A stretch of DNA of 64,000 nt, taken from an uncultured SAR86 cluster bacterium. GTDB taxonomy: Bacteria; Pseudomonadota; Gammaproteobacteria; Magnimaribacterales; D2472. The DNA lies in NCBI GenBank assembly GCA_902623685.1, contig CACNUQ010000001.1:62001-126000 (forward strand), written 5' to 3'. The notes under the pieces are model-generated. The model saw only the letters and a program-made list of their open reading frames with translations, did not search any database and had not been told where the DNA came from. Every line of letters begins with the position of its first letter. The stretch's first letter is position 1. Below, piece after piece: positions 56,544 through 64,000 of this stretch. A program made the translations under genes and the position numbers.

Positions 56544-57654
56544 CAAAAAAGTCTTCAAAGCCAGATGGATCATGTCTTCCAACAACTAAGTTTTCAAGTA
56601 TTCCTATGCCTTTTTCAGAGCCTAGTGTTGCTTTTGCAATTTGATGGGTATGAAAAAAAGTGTAATCCCCTGGATTAATTTCAGACAAGTCCCATACTTC
56701 ATAACCTGTTTCACTTTCACCTTTCCAAACACCATGCTTCCATTCATCATGCTGATAACCGATGCCTTTACAGAAAAATATGGGGCCCATAGTTTCTATT
56801 TCTATTTCAAAGCTATCATTTTTATTTAGCATGCCAGATATTTTTGCACCTGTAGCCCAGCGGGTACCTTTTTTCCAGTTTACGGAATGATGAAGGGAAT
56901 GCATTGTTTCTACTTCAATATCATCTGGTGCAGAGGACATGTCATCATAAAGAGGTAATTTATGTCCAGAAATTTGTGTGGTATTTCCGTCTTGATCCTG
57001 AAATGTTCCAAATTGTGTACAGAAACCATTAAAATGAATTGGAGCCCAGCACCAGTAAACCCCTGGTTCTTGATTAAGCATTCCTGGGGCGCCACCTTCA
57101 GGCTCTCCCACCGGTCTCACACCCCACGATCTATCCCTTGTTCCATAAATTGCTTTGGGATTAAGCGATCCAGCCTCAGTAGATATTTCACCTGTCCATT
57201 TTCCAAGCTGCGTAAACCTAATTGTATTCATAATTGTTCTGGTTCCCTCCATTAAAAGGGATCTAGGTTCTTGATGTGCAATAGAGTTAGCTGAAAATTT
57301 GAGATTACAGTTTAACTTATTGTCAGGATCTTGTAATGAGAATGTTAGCTCGTTCATTGGCTCGTCAATTGTTAAGCACATAGGGCCAATATTTATAGGC
57401 AGTCTATTTTGGTCTAGGCGCTGACTAGCATGAAATGAATATTGCTTACCCTTATATGAAATGCTGAAGTGGGCATCCATTACATGCCTGTTAGGATACA
57501 AGGCTATTCCTATTTCAAAAATGTACTCGTTTTCAGGATCCATACCATTAAAGAAATATCTATCATAGAAATTTCTGTCAGTGGAGCCAGGGATAGTTAT
57601 TGGCTCTACTGCTTGATGTATAGGGTAGTCATCGAAAGGTGTTATGTAGTTCAT
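56530..57654 (-). CDS. Unrecognised 374-residue protein inserted after leuS
   Basis: A 374-residue, probably soluble, beta-rich protein without signal peptide. NPKAIYGTRDRSWGVRPVGEPEGG and an early FYDRYFFNGMDPENEYIFEIGIALYPNRHVMDAHFS are its most distinctive stretches; the RDRSWGVR-type motif recalls AttH/CrtC-like lipocalin-related or DUF7064-type proteins. I cannot assign a function. Its start codon directly follows the leuS stop, with no gap, and its end overlaps lptE by 14 bp, so it is an integral member of that operon. Confidence 0.75.
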   Translation of the reverse strand: MNYITPFDDYPIHQAVEPITIPGSTDRNFYDRYFFNGMDPENEYIFEIGIALYPNRHVMDAHFSISYKGKQYSFHASQRLDQNRLPINIGPMCLTIDEPMNELTFSLQDPDNKLNCNLKFSANSIAHQEPRSLLMEGTRTIMNTIRFTQLGKWTGEISTEAGSLNPKAIYGTRDRSWGVRPVGEPEGGAPGMLNQEPGVYWCWAPIHFNGFCTQFGTFQDQDGNTTQISGHKLPLYDDMSSAPDDIEVETMHSLHHSVNWKKGTRWATGAKISGMLNKNDSFEIEIETMGPIFFCKGIGYQHDEWKHGVWKGESETGYEVWDLSEINPGDYTFFHTHQIAKATLGSEKGIGILENLVVGRHDPSGFEDFFDGAK

Positions 57655-60060
57655 TTAAATTACAAAATTAATTAGTTTTTCTTTAACATAGATTACCTTT
57701 TTTATAGGCTTATTAGCTAGAACTTTTTTTACATTTTCATTTTCTTTAGATAGCTTTTCTATTTCAGTTTGATCAGCATTAATTGAAATATGTTCCTTCC
57801 CTCTGACCTTTCCATTTACCTGAATGATTAATTGAAAATCCTCTACTTTAAGAAAATCTTCATTGTAATTTGGCCAAGAATTCTCAAAATCATGTCCATC
57901 AGAGTCTGTATATTCTTTCCATAAATAGAGGCTTATATGCGGAGTTATTGGCGACAACATTTTGAGTGTAAATTGAATGACTTCATCTAAACAAAATACC
58001 TCTGTTTCAGTTGCGTGTTCTGATTTAAAAGAATCTGGTATTGCATTTAACAATTCCATGATTGAGGCAACTGCTGTATTAAAAGAGTTTCGTTGCGCAT
58101 AATCATTAGTTACTTTTTTTAAAGTTTGATGACTTTTTTGACGAAGCTTAAGCTCAAGTTTTGTAAAAGTTTTTGGTGATTTTTTAGAATATATCTTTCT
58201 ATCTGATACTAGAACCCAAATGCGTTTAAGAAATCTATATGAGCCCTCAATTGCAGTATCTGACCATTCCAAAGACTGTTCGGGTGGAGAAGTAAACATC
58301 ATGTAAAGCCTAATGGTGTCAGCCCCATATTTATCAATAAACTTTTGAGGATCCACTGTATTTCCCTTTGACTTAGACATTTTAAATCCATCTTTTAATA
58401 CCATTCCTTGTGTAAGAAGTTTTTTAAAAGGCTCGTCGCCTTCAACAAGACCAATGTCTCTCATTGCTTTATGAAAAAATCTTGAATACAAAAGGTGTAA
58501 AATTGCATGTTCAATACCACCAATATAAAGATCAACAGGAAGCCAATATTTTGAATTTTCATCTAAAGCTTCATTATTATTATCTGCGGCTGTGAACCTT
58601 GCGTAGTACCATGATGAGTCTACAAAAGTATCAAATGTATCAACTTCACGAGTCTTCCCAGACCCTAGGTCAAAAAAATCTTTATTTTGACTTAATGGTT
58701 TCGGTGATTCTCCATCTTTTATTTTTGGCAACTCAACTGGAAGATCATTTTTCTCTAAAAAAATGGGCTTGCCATTATCGAAGACTACAGGTATAGGACA
58801 TCCCCAAAATCTTTGCCTGCTGACGCCCCAGTCTCTTAATCTAAAATTTTCGATACCTTTTCCAACATCATTTTTTTCTAAGTAATCATTGATATTTTTT
58901 ATTGCTTCATCTGACTCTTGTCCAGTAAAAATATCTGAATCAATAAGGATACCTTTTTTAGGTGAAGGTAATTCATTACTCTCAACAACCTTTTTAATTT
59001 TAATATTGTATTTTTTAGCAAACTCATAATCCCTTTCGTCATGAGCTGGCACACCCATTACTACTCCTGTTCCATAATCCATCAGGACATAATTTGCAAT
59101 CCAAACATCGAGCTTTGTATCTGAGAAAGGATGTTGAACTTTTAAGTTTGTTTTAAGGCCCAGCTTATCTGCTTTCGCCATATCTGCCTCAGCCATTTTT
59201 GTTGCATTACATTGCTTAATAAATTCATTAATTTCTGGATTATTTGTTGCTAAGTTTTGAGCTATTGGATGGTTTGGTGAAATAGCTATAAATGTAACAC
59301 CATATATGGTGTCAATTCTTGTTGTAAAAGCCCTTAACTCCTCGTTATTAAGCAAATTAAATTTTATTTCTGTACCGAATGACTTTCCTATCCAATTTTT
59401 TTGCATTGACTTTACATTATCTGGCCAATCTAAGTTTTCAATTGATGACAATAATTCATCAGCATAGTCAGTGATCTTTAAGAACCATTGATCGATTTCT
59501 TTAAGCTCAATAGTTGCACCAGATCTCCATCCCTTACCATCAATAACTTGTTCATTTGCTAAGACAGTCTCATCCACTGGATCCCAGTTAACTAAAGATT
59601 TTTTTCTATATACAAGACCATTTTGTTCTAACTTAGTAAAAATCTCTTGTTCCCATTTAAAATAATTTGGATCGCAGGTTTTAATTTCCTTAGACCAATC
59701 GTAACTAAAACCCAACCTTTCTAATTGCATTTTCATACTTTCAATATTTTGTTCAGTCCAACTTTGTGGATCAACTTTATTTTGAATAGCTGCATTTTCT
59801 GCTGGTAGACCAAATGCATCCCAACCCATCGGTTGTAGGACATTGAAACCTTGCATTCTTTTGAATCTTGAGATTACATCTCCAATTGTGTAATTCCTTA
59901 CATGACCCATATGCAATTTTCCAGATGGATAAGGAAACATAGATAGACAATAGAATTTATCTTTAGTTTTAGATACTTTTGCCTTGTATGAATCATTCAG
60001 TTTCCATGATTCCTGAATGAGATTTTCTATTTTTTTAGGATTATATTCTTTTAAACTCAT
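57655..60060 (-). CDS. leuS: Leucyl-tRNA synthetase
   Basis: An 801-residue class I synthetase. FPYPSGKLHMGHVRNY is the HIGH region and DGFKMSKSKGNTVDP the KMSKS loop. The editing domain (about 225-415, with TRIDTIYGVTFIAISPNHP) and a C-terminal tail domain (IQVNGKVRGKEHI) are present. It charges tRNA-Leu and proofreads. Starts 3 bp inside the accC stop region (overlap of 4 bp). Confidence 0.97.
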   Translation of the reverse strand: MSLKEYNPKKIENLIQESWKLNDSYKAKVSKTKDKFYCLSMFPYPSGKLHMGHVRNYTIGDVISRFKRMQGFNVLQPMGWDAFGLPAENAAIQNKVDPQSWTEQNIESMKMQLERLGFSYDWSKEIKTCDPNYFKWEQEIFTKLEQNGLVYRKKSLVNWDPVDETVLANEQVIDGKGWRSGATIELKEIDQWFLKITDYADELLSSIENLDWPDNVKSMQKNWIGKSFGTEIKFNLLNNEELRAFTTRIDTIYGVTFIAISPNHPIAQNLATNNPEINEFIKQCNATKMAEADMAKADKLGLKTNLKVQHPFSDTKLDVWIANYVLMDYGTGVVMGVPAHDERDYEFAKKYNIKIKKVVESNELPSPKKGILIDSDIFTGQESDEAIKNINDYLEKNDVGKGIENFRLRDWGVSRQRFWGCPIPVVFDNGKPIFLEKNDLPVELPKIKDGESPKPLSQNKDFFDLGSGKTREVDTFDTFVDSSWYYARFTAADNNNEALDENSKYWLPVDLYIGGIEHAILHLLYSRFFHKAMRDIGLVEGDEPFKKLLTQGMVLKDGFKMSKSKGNTVDPQKFIDKYGADTIRLYMMFTSPPEQSLEWSDTAIEGSYRFLKRIWVLVSDRKIYSKKSPKTFTKLELKLRQKSHQTLKKVTNDYAQRNSFNTAVASIMELLNAIPDSFKSEHATETEVFCLDEVIQFTLKMLSPITPHISLYLWKEYTDSDGHDFENSWPNYNEDFLKVEDFQLIIQVNGKVRGKEHISINADQTEIEKLSKENENVKKVLANKPIKKVIYVKEKLINFVI

Positions 60061-61403
60061 TTCTTTATAAAAGATTCTTCAAGATAATTAATATTGTGTT
60101 TATTCTGACAGAATACCTCATCTTTTAAGAGTTTTTGATGTAATGAATGATTAGTGCTTATGCCTTCTACAAAGAATTCGTCTAAGGCGCTTAACATTCT
60201 TTTGATGCATGATTTTCTAGTATTTGCAGTTGTAATTATTTTTGCTAGCAGAGAGTCATAGTATGGCGGCACCTTGTATCCTGAATAAATGTGAGAATCA
60301 AATCTCACTCCAAATCCTCCAGGAGGGTGCATTTTATTAATTACTCCAGGCGATGGTACGAAGGTCTCTGGATCCTCAGCATTAATCCTGCACTCAATTG
60401 CATGTCCGCGAACTATTATTTTTTTTTGATCAAGAGTTATTGGCATATCAAGAGCAATTTTTAATTGAGCTTTTACAATATCAAATCCAGTAATCATTTC
60501 AGAAACAGGATGTTCAACTTGAATTCTAGTATTCATCTCAATGAAATAAAATCTATCATTTTCATAAAGAAACTCGAGGGTTCCTACCCCTGAGTAAGCA
60601 ATGTTTTTACAAAGTCTCAAGCAAGCTTCTAAAGTTTCTTTTAAAGAGTTCTCATTAATATCAAGAGCCGGAGCTTCTTCTATAATTTTTTGATGCCTTC
60701 TTTGCATACTGCAATCTCTTGTTCCAAGATGGATTGCATTTCCTTTTCCGTCAGCGATGATTTGAACCTCTATGTGCCTCGGATTTTTAATGAATTTTTC
60801 AAAATATACAGTGTCATTTCCAAAAGCATTTTTTGCTTCTTGTCTTGTAAGTTGCAAAGAAGAAATTAAGGCTGACTCCTCATGTACAACCCTCATTCCT
60901 CTTCCACCGCCTCCCGCAGATGCTTTTATCATAAGAGGATAACCAACATTACTAGCTATTTTTTTTACGGCCTCGTCTGTATCAGGCATTTCACCTTTAA
61001 AACCCGGCACTGTTGGAATATCTGAATCTTCAGCAAGATCCTTTGCTGTGATTTTATCTCCCATTTTACGGATAACATCTGAAGATGGCCCTATGAATAT
61101 AAATCCACTAGCTTCACATTTCTCAGAAAAATCTGGATCTTCAGCAAGAAAACCATATCCTGGATAGATTGCATCTGCTCCTGATAATTCAGCGGCTGAA
61201 AGAATTGCTGGAATATTTAGGTAGCTTTCAAGTGGATTTTCAGGCCCTACACAGACAGTTTCGTCTGCTAATCTCAAGTGCTTAAGTTCTTTGTCTCCCA
61301 AAGAGTGAATTGCAACAGTTTCTAAGTCTAGTTCCTTGCAGGCCCTAAGAGCTCGCAGAGCAATTTCTCCTCGATTGGCAATTAAAATTTTTTTTGACAT
61401 CAA
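60057..61403 (-). CDS. accC: Acetyl-CoA carboxylase biotin carboxylase subunit
   Basis: A 448-residue ATP-grasp biotin carboxylase. ILIANRGEIALRALRACKEL, KASAGGGGRGMRVVH, MNTRIQVEHPVSEM and GHAIECRINAEDPETFVPSPG match AccC. It carboxylates biotin on AccB, the first step of fatty-acid synthesis. Overlaps accB by 4 bp. Met1 and Met2 are both possible starts. Confidence 0.98.
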   Translation of the reverse strand: MMSKKILIANRGEIALRALRACKELDLETVAIHSLGDKELKHLRLADETVCVGPENPLESYLNIPAILSAAELSGADAIYPGYGFLAEDPDFSEKCEASGFIFIGPSSDVIRKMGDKITAKDLAEDSDIPTVPGFKGEMPDTDEAVKKIASNVGYPLMIKASAGGGGRGMRVVHEESALISSLQLTRQEAKNAFGNDTVYFEKFIKNPRHIEVQIIADGKGNAIHLGTRDCSMQRRHQKIIEEAPALDINENSLKETLEACLRLCKNIAYSGVGTLEFLYENDRFYFIEMNTRIQVEHPVSEMITGFDIVKAQLKIALDMPITLDQKKIIVRGHAIECRINAEDPETFVPSPGVINKMHPPGGFGVRFDSHIYSGYKVPPYYDSLLAKIITTANTRKSCIKRMLSALDEFFVEGISTNHSLHQKLLKDEVFCQNKHNINYLEESFIKK

Positions 61404-61831
61404 TCTATGACTATCAGCGATTGATCAAATTCAACGGGCGCCCCATCTTCAACATTAATCGCAGAGACTTGCCCAGTAAATTCTGATTTTATTTCATTCA
61501 TCATTTTCATCGCCTCCACTATACAAACTACATCCCCAGCATTTACGTGACTTCCTATATCAACAAAGGGTGGTTTATCTGGCGCAGGTTTTCTGTAGAA
61601 AGTTCCCACTATTGGTGATTTTATAGAGGAGCCTGAATCAATGTTAGGACCATCATTACTTTCCGGTAAAGTATTAGCTTTCTGTAATTCGACAGGAGTA
61701 GATTTAACTTCTAAAGGTTGAGTGCTCCCTCTAGAAATTCTAACGGACTCTTCACCCTCTTGAATTTCAATTTCATTTAGATCAGATGCTTGAAGCATTT
61801 CAATTAATTTCTTAATTTTTCGAATATCCAT
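61400..61831 (-). CDS. accB: Biotin carboxyl carrier protein
   Basis: A 143-residue carrier. The biotinylation site is the lysine of VEAMKMMNEI in the C-terminal biotinyl domain; the N-terminal part (DIRKIKKLIEMLQASDLNEIEIQEGEESVRISR) is the standard helix-strand region and a short Pro/Ser/Glu-rich linker joins them. It shares one base with aroQ. Confidence 0.97.
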   Translation of the reverse strand: MDIRKIKKLIEMLQASDLNEIEIQEGEESVRISRGSTQPLEVKSTPVELQKANTLPESNDGPNIDSGSSIKSPIVGTFYRKPAPDKPPFVDIGSHVNAGDVVCIVEAMKMMNEIKSEFTGQVSAINVEDGAPVEFDQSLIVID

Positions 61832-62271
61832 TATTGTTTATCCTGATAGATCTTAATAATATGACTTAATGCAAGATCATAGCCCTGAGTTCCAAGTCCA
61901 CAAATGACACCATTTGCAATATCTGAAAAAAAAGATTTATGTCTAAATTCCTCTCTTGCAAAGATATTAGATATATGAACTTCATAAAACGGCACTCCGA
62001 TACCAAGCAAACAATCTCGAATTGCAATACTAGTATGAGTTAAGGCGCCTGGATTAATAATTATATAGTCTATTAGGTTGATTGAATCTTGAAGTTTTGT
62101 AACGATCTCATGCTCTGCATTGCTTTGAAAAGCTTCAATCTCAATGTTATTAGAGCTTGCTTTATCTAATAAGCCTTGATTGATCTCTTCCATTGTGGTT
62201 GAACCATAAACCTCTGGCTCTCTTATACCAAGCAGATTTAAATTTGGTCCATGTATAACTAATATTTTCAT
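61831..62271 (-). CDS. aroQ: Type II 3-dehydroquinate dehydratase
   Basis: A 146-residue enzyme of the shikimate pathway. [22 protein letters not shown], the segment [16 protein letters not shown] and [21 protein letters not shown] hold the catalytic tyrosine, asparagine and histidine. The order aroQ-accB-accC is conserved in Gammaproteobacteria. A 43-bp gap separates it from the DsbD remnant. Confidence 0.97.
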   Translation of the reverse strand: MKILVIHGPNLNLLGIREPEVYGSTTMEEINQGLLDKASSNNIEIEAFQSNAEHEIVTKLQDSINLIDYIIINPGALTHTSIAIRDCLLGIGVPFYEVHISNIFAREEFRHKSFFSDIANGVICGLGTQGYDLALSHIIKIYQDKQ

Positions 62272-62314
62272 TTTTTAAAGATTTTATAATGTATTTTAGC
62301 GAATTTGAACGATT

Positions 62315-62728
62315 TTAAAGACTTTTTATCATTTTTGGATAGCAATATCTGCCTTCAGCACAACCCTGATAAGCTACTTTTATATCGTTAAATTCACTAA
62401 ACTCATTATCAACTATCTCTGCAACAATGCTCAAATAGTCTTTAAATATAACTGATTCTCCAAAAAATTCGTCGAATACTCTCAATTCATTTTTTGAAAT
62501 AAAATTGTACTTAATTATATTATTACTATTTTGAATTGAAATTGATTTTTTATAAAGATAATAGCCTGGTTTTATTTCCCAGGAGGCTATAATTTTATTT
62601 TTTTTAACTTCTGCATTAAAAATAAAAGCTTCATCAACATTAAGTAAATCATTATCTGCAAATGGGGAATTGCTAAATATAAATCCAGACAAAAAAACAA
62701 ATAAGTATAATAGTTTCTTTCTATTCAT
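62315..62728 (-). CDS. Stand-alone DsbD alpha domain (truncated DsbD)
   Basis: A 137-residue periplasmic protein: signal peptide (to about SPFAD), then VDEAFIFNAEVKKNKIIASWEIKPGYYLYK and VAYQGCAEGRYCYP. The two cysteines, Cys123 and Cys129, correspond to E. coli DsbD Cys103 and Cys109. The transmembrane and thioredoxin-like domains that normally follow are absent: the frame stops eight residues after the second cysteine and aroQ follows 43 bp later. Full-length DsbD is about 560 residues. It occupies dsbD's usual place before aroQ, so it is a reduced relic that may still pass electrons if another protein supplies them. Confidence 0.85.
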   Translation of the reverse strand: MNRKKLLYLFVFLSGFIFSNSPFADNDLLNVDEAFIFNAEVKKNKIIASWEIKPGYYLYKKSISIQNSNNIIKYNFISKNELRVFDEFFGESVIFKDYLSIVAEIVDNEFSEFNDIKVAYQGCAEGRYCYPKMIKSL

Positions 62729-62749
62729 TTAGGCATTATAAAAGAAAGC

Positions 62750-63766
62750 ATGGCATTAAAATTATTTTTGAAATTTTTTTTCTTACTTCCGGTATGGTTT
62801 CTTCGGATTGTAACTTTTCAAAAAAGCGTATTTATCAATAATCAAATTCTTGATCATCAAACTCAGGCTTTTTTAGGGCTTCAATCTCTGCAATTGACTA
62901 ATTTGGATGATGCCATCGGTAATGCGTCTGCTCAAGAATTGAGAGAAATGTTTATCGAGGGATTGCCATTGAGTGCAAAACCTTGCATGCCTGTAAAACT
63001 AATTGACCACGTATTACCAAGAAAATTTGGAGATCTTATAATAAGGGAGTATTGTCCAAATCATAGCTCCATCACTTCACCAATTCTATATTTTCATGGA
63101 GGTGGTTACGTATTTGGAGGCATCGAAAGTCATGATGCATGGCTGCAATTCTTTTCGGCAGAAATAGGAGCAAAAATATTCTCTCTTGATTATCGACTTG
63201 CGCCTGAAAATAAATTTCCTTCCGCACTGCAAGATGCAAATCATGCAATTGAATGGCTTGGCAAGAAATTAAATATACAAGTTAAAGAAATCAGTGTTTG
63301 CGGTGATAGTGCAGGTGGCCATCTCGCAACTTCACTTTCAACATATAGAGCTATTAATAAGCTTGAATTGCCAAAATCACAATGCCTCATATACCCAATG
63401 ACAGATCCTAAATGTGATTCAAAATCCCATAAAGACTATGCCAATGGATTTCTTCTTAGTCACAAAGCAATGATTTGGTTTTGGGAGCAATTACAGGAAT
63501 CCATTTCAAATCTTAGTGATCCAGTTTTTAACTTGACCATAGATCCTAAAGTTAAACTACCAGGAACTTTAATAATTACTGCCGGCTTTGATCCATTAAG
63601 TGACGAAGGTGAGGCATATGCAAGGTTGCTAAATAATTTCGGAAATGATGTTCAACAAATTCATTATCCCCATCTTATACATGGTTTTGTTAATATGACC
63701 TCCTTAAAAGCTGCTAGAGCTGCAACAAAAGATTTGCTTGAGGAGTATAAAAATTTATTGAAATAA
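62750..63766 (+). CDS. HSL-family alpha/beta hydrolase (esterase)
   Basis: A 338-residue esterase of the hormone-sensitive lipase group. YFHGGGYVFGG is the oxyanion HGGG motif, VCGDSAGGHLA the nucleophile elbow, ITAGFDPLSDEG the acid and HLIHGFVNM the histidine. The N-terminal hydrophobic stretch may be a membrane anchor. The stop overlaps the ABC ATPase ATG (TAATG). Confidence 0.9.
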   Translation: MALKLFLKFFFLLPVWFLRIVTFQKSVFINNQILDHQTQAFLGLQSLQLTNLDDAIGNASAQELREMFIEGLPLSAKPCMPVKLIDHVLPRKFGDLIIREYCPNHSSITSPILYFHGGGYVFGGIESHDAWLQFFSAEIGAKIFSLDYRLAPENKFPSALQDANHAIEWLGKKLNIQVKEISVCGDSAGGHLATSLSTYRAINKLELPKSQCLIYPMTDPKCDSKSHKDYANGFLLSHKAMIWFWEQLQESISNLSDPVFNLTIDPKVKLPGTLIITAGFDPLSDEGEAYARLLNNFGNDVQQIHYPHLIHGFVNMTSLKAARAATKDLLEEYKNLLK

Positions 63767-64000
63767 TGAAACCTTTACTGAAAATTTCTAATCTATCTAT
63801 TTACTTTCAAGTTAGGGAAAGCAGATTTTGCGCTGTGAAAGATTTAAATTTAGTGATTAAAGAAAACGAGATTACTGGTTTAGTTGGAGAATCTGGATCC
63901 GGAAAATCCGTTACAGCAATGTCTATTATGCGTTTGCTTCCAGAGCCGAAGGCTTCATATGGAGAGCAATCATCCATAGAATTTGATGGTCAAGAAATAC
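63766..64000 (+). CDS. Peptide/nickel-type ABC transporter ATP-binding protein, N-terminal fragment
   Basis: The first 78 codons of an ABC ATPase cut by the right edge. LLKISNLSIYFQV, VKDLNLVIKENEITGLVGESGSGKSVTAMSIMRLLP contains the Walker A GESGSGKS and the AMSIMRLLP continuation of the Dpp/Opp/Gsi class for peptides, nickel or glutathione. It is translationally coupled to the esterase. Signature and Walker B motifs lie beyond the window. Confidence 0.88.
   Translation, partial: MKPLLKISNLSIYFQVRESRFCAVKDLNLVIKENEITGLVGESGSGKSVTAMSIMRLLPEPKASYGEQSSIEFDGQEI

Overview
The window is 64 kb of AT-rich, very tightly packed bacterial chromosome with about 60 protein genes, one tRNA, one clear riboswitch and no sign of a prophage, insertion sequence or CRISPR array. 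Gene families and gene order (leuS-lptE-holA, rsfS-rlmH-mrdA-rodA-mltB-dacA, aroQ-accB-accC with a DsbD remnant, parE-parC, a coaD/mutM pair, OxyR facing KatG) point to a Gammaproteobacterium. Low GC, short spacers, many overlapping convergent stop codons, TonB-dependent receptors and vitamin scavenging suggest a streamlined marine heterotroph such as the SAR86 clade. That assignment is an inference from content; no phylogeny was run.

Layout. 1-6.9 kb: the start of a prolyl oligopeptidase lipoprotein, an MHS-type transporter, then a thiamine-salvage operon (TPP riboswitch, outer-membrane receptor, PnuT-like permease, small-molecule kinase), an FKBP lipoprotein and a membrane desaturase. 6.9-11.1 kb: an unusual nucleotidyltransferase-cupin fusion that seems to start at ATT, a small coiled-coil gene, DoxX, a strong Fur box in front of a siderophore-type receptor, a GC-rich structured RNA candidate and tRNA-Ala(UGC). 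11.1-13.8 kb: a secreted metallo-beta-lactamase-fold hydrolase, a DUF2721 protein, a shikimate-kinase-like protein and a type II pantothenate kinase. 13.8-21 kb: a long minus-strand block reading CobS, CobT, a ferritin-like diiron protein, a beta-helix protein, a diheme cytochrome, a Bax-inhibitor-like membrane protein, a small protein and pantothenate kinase. 21-32 kb: thioesterase, TerB-like protein, hydrolase, a glycoside-use group (GPH symporter, Gfo/Idh/MocA-aldo/keto reductase fusion, GH3 beta-glucosidase), TauE-like exporter and a luciferase-like oxidoreductase pair.

31-48 kb: OxyR/KatG peroxide defence, CoaD, MutM, a TolC-family protein, topoisomerase IV (ParE, ParC), an ArgD-like aminotransferase, a PPi-type phosphofructokinase, Mpl and a Lon-N-domain protein. 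48-55 kb: a plus-strand cell-elongation operon running from RsfS and RlmH through PBP2, RodA, MltB and DacA to a class IV aminotransferase. 55-62.7 kb: a minus-strand housekeeping block with HolA, LptE, an unrecognised 374-residue protein inserted after LeuS, then AccC, AccB, AroQ and a DsbD reduced to its N-terminal domain. The window ends in an HSL-type esterase coupled to a peptide-type ABC ATPase.

Items most worth a second look are the CobS/CobT pair linked to a diiron protein and the beta-helix/diheme pair, the structured RNA candidate near 10.8 kb, the ATT-initiated nucleotidyltransferase-cupin fusion, the stand-alone DsbD alpha domain, the unknown gene inside the leuS-lptE operon, and the riboswitch whose P1 helix contains the start codon.
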